This document shows positions 63,401 to 64,000 of a stretch of DNA of 64,000 nucleotides, piece by piece. Origin of the DNA: Heloderma charlesbogerti (lineage: Eukaryota > Chordata > Lepidosauria > Squamata > Helodermatidae); NCBI GenBank assembly GCA_026122225.1, contig JANEZZ010001374.1, positions 62,001-126,000 on the forward strand, given 5' to 3'. Each line of letters starts with the position of its first letter. Within the stretch, counting starts at the first letter, position 1. The notes under the pieces are model-generated. The model was not told where the DNA came from. It did not search any database and saw only the letters and a program-made list of their open reading frames with translations. Position numbers and translations under genes: made by a program.

Positions 63401-63596
63401 TTCAGTTATGAAACTCATGAAGAAAAAGAGACAGTATAATGGAAAGTTCTTTCTGAAGCAGTCACACTTCACTCGTACAAATGCAGCATGAAGGGAAAGA
63501 TCAGTAACCTTCTCTTTGTTTGAATAAAAAGCACACTCTGCACATGCTCAGGGAATGGACAAAATTAGGAATAAACATACCAGGGAGTATGAAAAA

Positions 63597-64000
63597 CTAT
63601 ATTCTTTCATTGTGTGTGTGTGTGTGTGTGTGTGTGTAATCTCCCTCCATCCAGCTGTTCCCTGGAAACCCCCCCCTTCACCCAAGGGTCTTCTGCGATA
63701 ACTAACAGGAGGTTTGCTAATGAGCTGGATGGATGTGGAAATACAAAGCTGAGCAGACAGGAGAACCAACTCTGTGCATGTTTACTCAGAAGTAAGCCTT
63801 ATTGAGTTCAATGCTACTTACTCGTACACATGTCAGCACCCCGCTTGCCCCCAGCTCAGCTTTGTATTTCCACATCCAGCTCATTAGCAAACCTCCTGTT
63901 AGTTATCTCAGAAGACCCTTGGGTGAAGGGGGGGGGGTTCCAGGGAACAGCTGGATGGAGGGAGATTCCCCCCCACACACACACATAATGGAAGAATATA
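63597..64000. repeat. Long inverted repeat running off the right edge
   Basis: The left arm (about 63597-63758: CTATATTCTTTCATTGTGTG, AATCTCCCTCCATCCAGCTG, TGCTAATGAGCTGGATG) is mirrored by 63859-64000 (CATCCAGCTCATTAGC, CAGCTGGATGGAGGGAGATT, ACACATAATGGAAGAATATA). The spacer is ~100 bp. A (GT)n tract in one arm (63611-63638) pairs with a shorter (CA)n in the other. Confidence 0.85.

Overview
This window looks like squamate reptile (lizard or snake) nuclear DNA from a gene desert or a long intron. The evidence is the repeat mix: full-length RTE-BovB and CR1 LINEs, L2 and L1 LINE remnants, a Sushi-type chromodomain Gypsy element, MIR-like tRNA-derived SINEs and several fold-back DNA transposons. 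I find no convincing host protein-coding gene, rRNA or tRNA gene. Every long ORF belongs to a transposable element.

The standout is one family of non-autonomous hAT-like transposons. There are twelve copies (ten with both ends), filling about 8.5 kb or 13% of the window: 7303-7562 and 7563-7981 (both truncated), 10986-11906, 12208-13122, 15946-17564 with another copy 16328-17211 inside it, 18431-18982, 22294-22656, 41205-42135, 45765-46704, 53735-54354 and 61959-62908. Ends are TAGGG..CCCTA. The ten two-ended copies have 8-bp target-site duplications: seven perfect, three 7/8. The interiors are palindromes nested inside palindromes, built from a ~36-bp hairpin with half-site TGATAGGCTACGTAAAT, a second hairpin with half-site TAGTCTACGTAAA, and GC-rich hairpins carrying ATGGCGGC. 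At one end most copies carry a short alanine-rich reading frame (MAAAAAG(R/Q)KTG-like) that starts at ATGGCGGC and stays open into an outward-facing GTAAGT splice donor. The other end also has an outward-facing GTAAGT. This resembles a mobile first exon with a YY1-type initiator; that functional reading is inference.

Layout. 1-7.2 kb: mostly unique or old sequence with small MITEs and a CR1-like tail. 7.2-8.0 kb: BovB tail with two truncated hAT-like copies. 10.04-15.11 kb: complete BovB on the + strand split by two hAT-like copies. 15.9-19.0 kb: the second (B-type) hAT-like subfamily. 20.44-28.5 kb: near-full-length CR1 on the - strand, split by a complete BovB (23645-26819, - strand) and a small hAT-like copy. 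31.9-32.7 kb: L1 3' end. 34.09-35.2 kb: 5'-truncated CR1 with a 338-codon open frame and a snap-back at its truncation point. 39.2-43.1 kb: L2 LINE holding a solo LTR, holding a second LTR element, holding a hAT-like copy. 44.65-50.92 kb: chromovirus on the - strand with both LTRs, 5-bp TSD, a hAT-like copy in the integrase. 51.4-64 kb: L2 tail, SINEs, two more hAT-like copies, fold-back elements and a long inverted repeat running off the right edge.

The nesting gives a relative chronology: L2, CR1, BovB, the LTR elements and the chromovirus were all in place before the hAT-like copies, and one hAT-like copy sits in another. The hAT-like family was therefore among the last to move here. Its transposase is not in the window.
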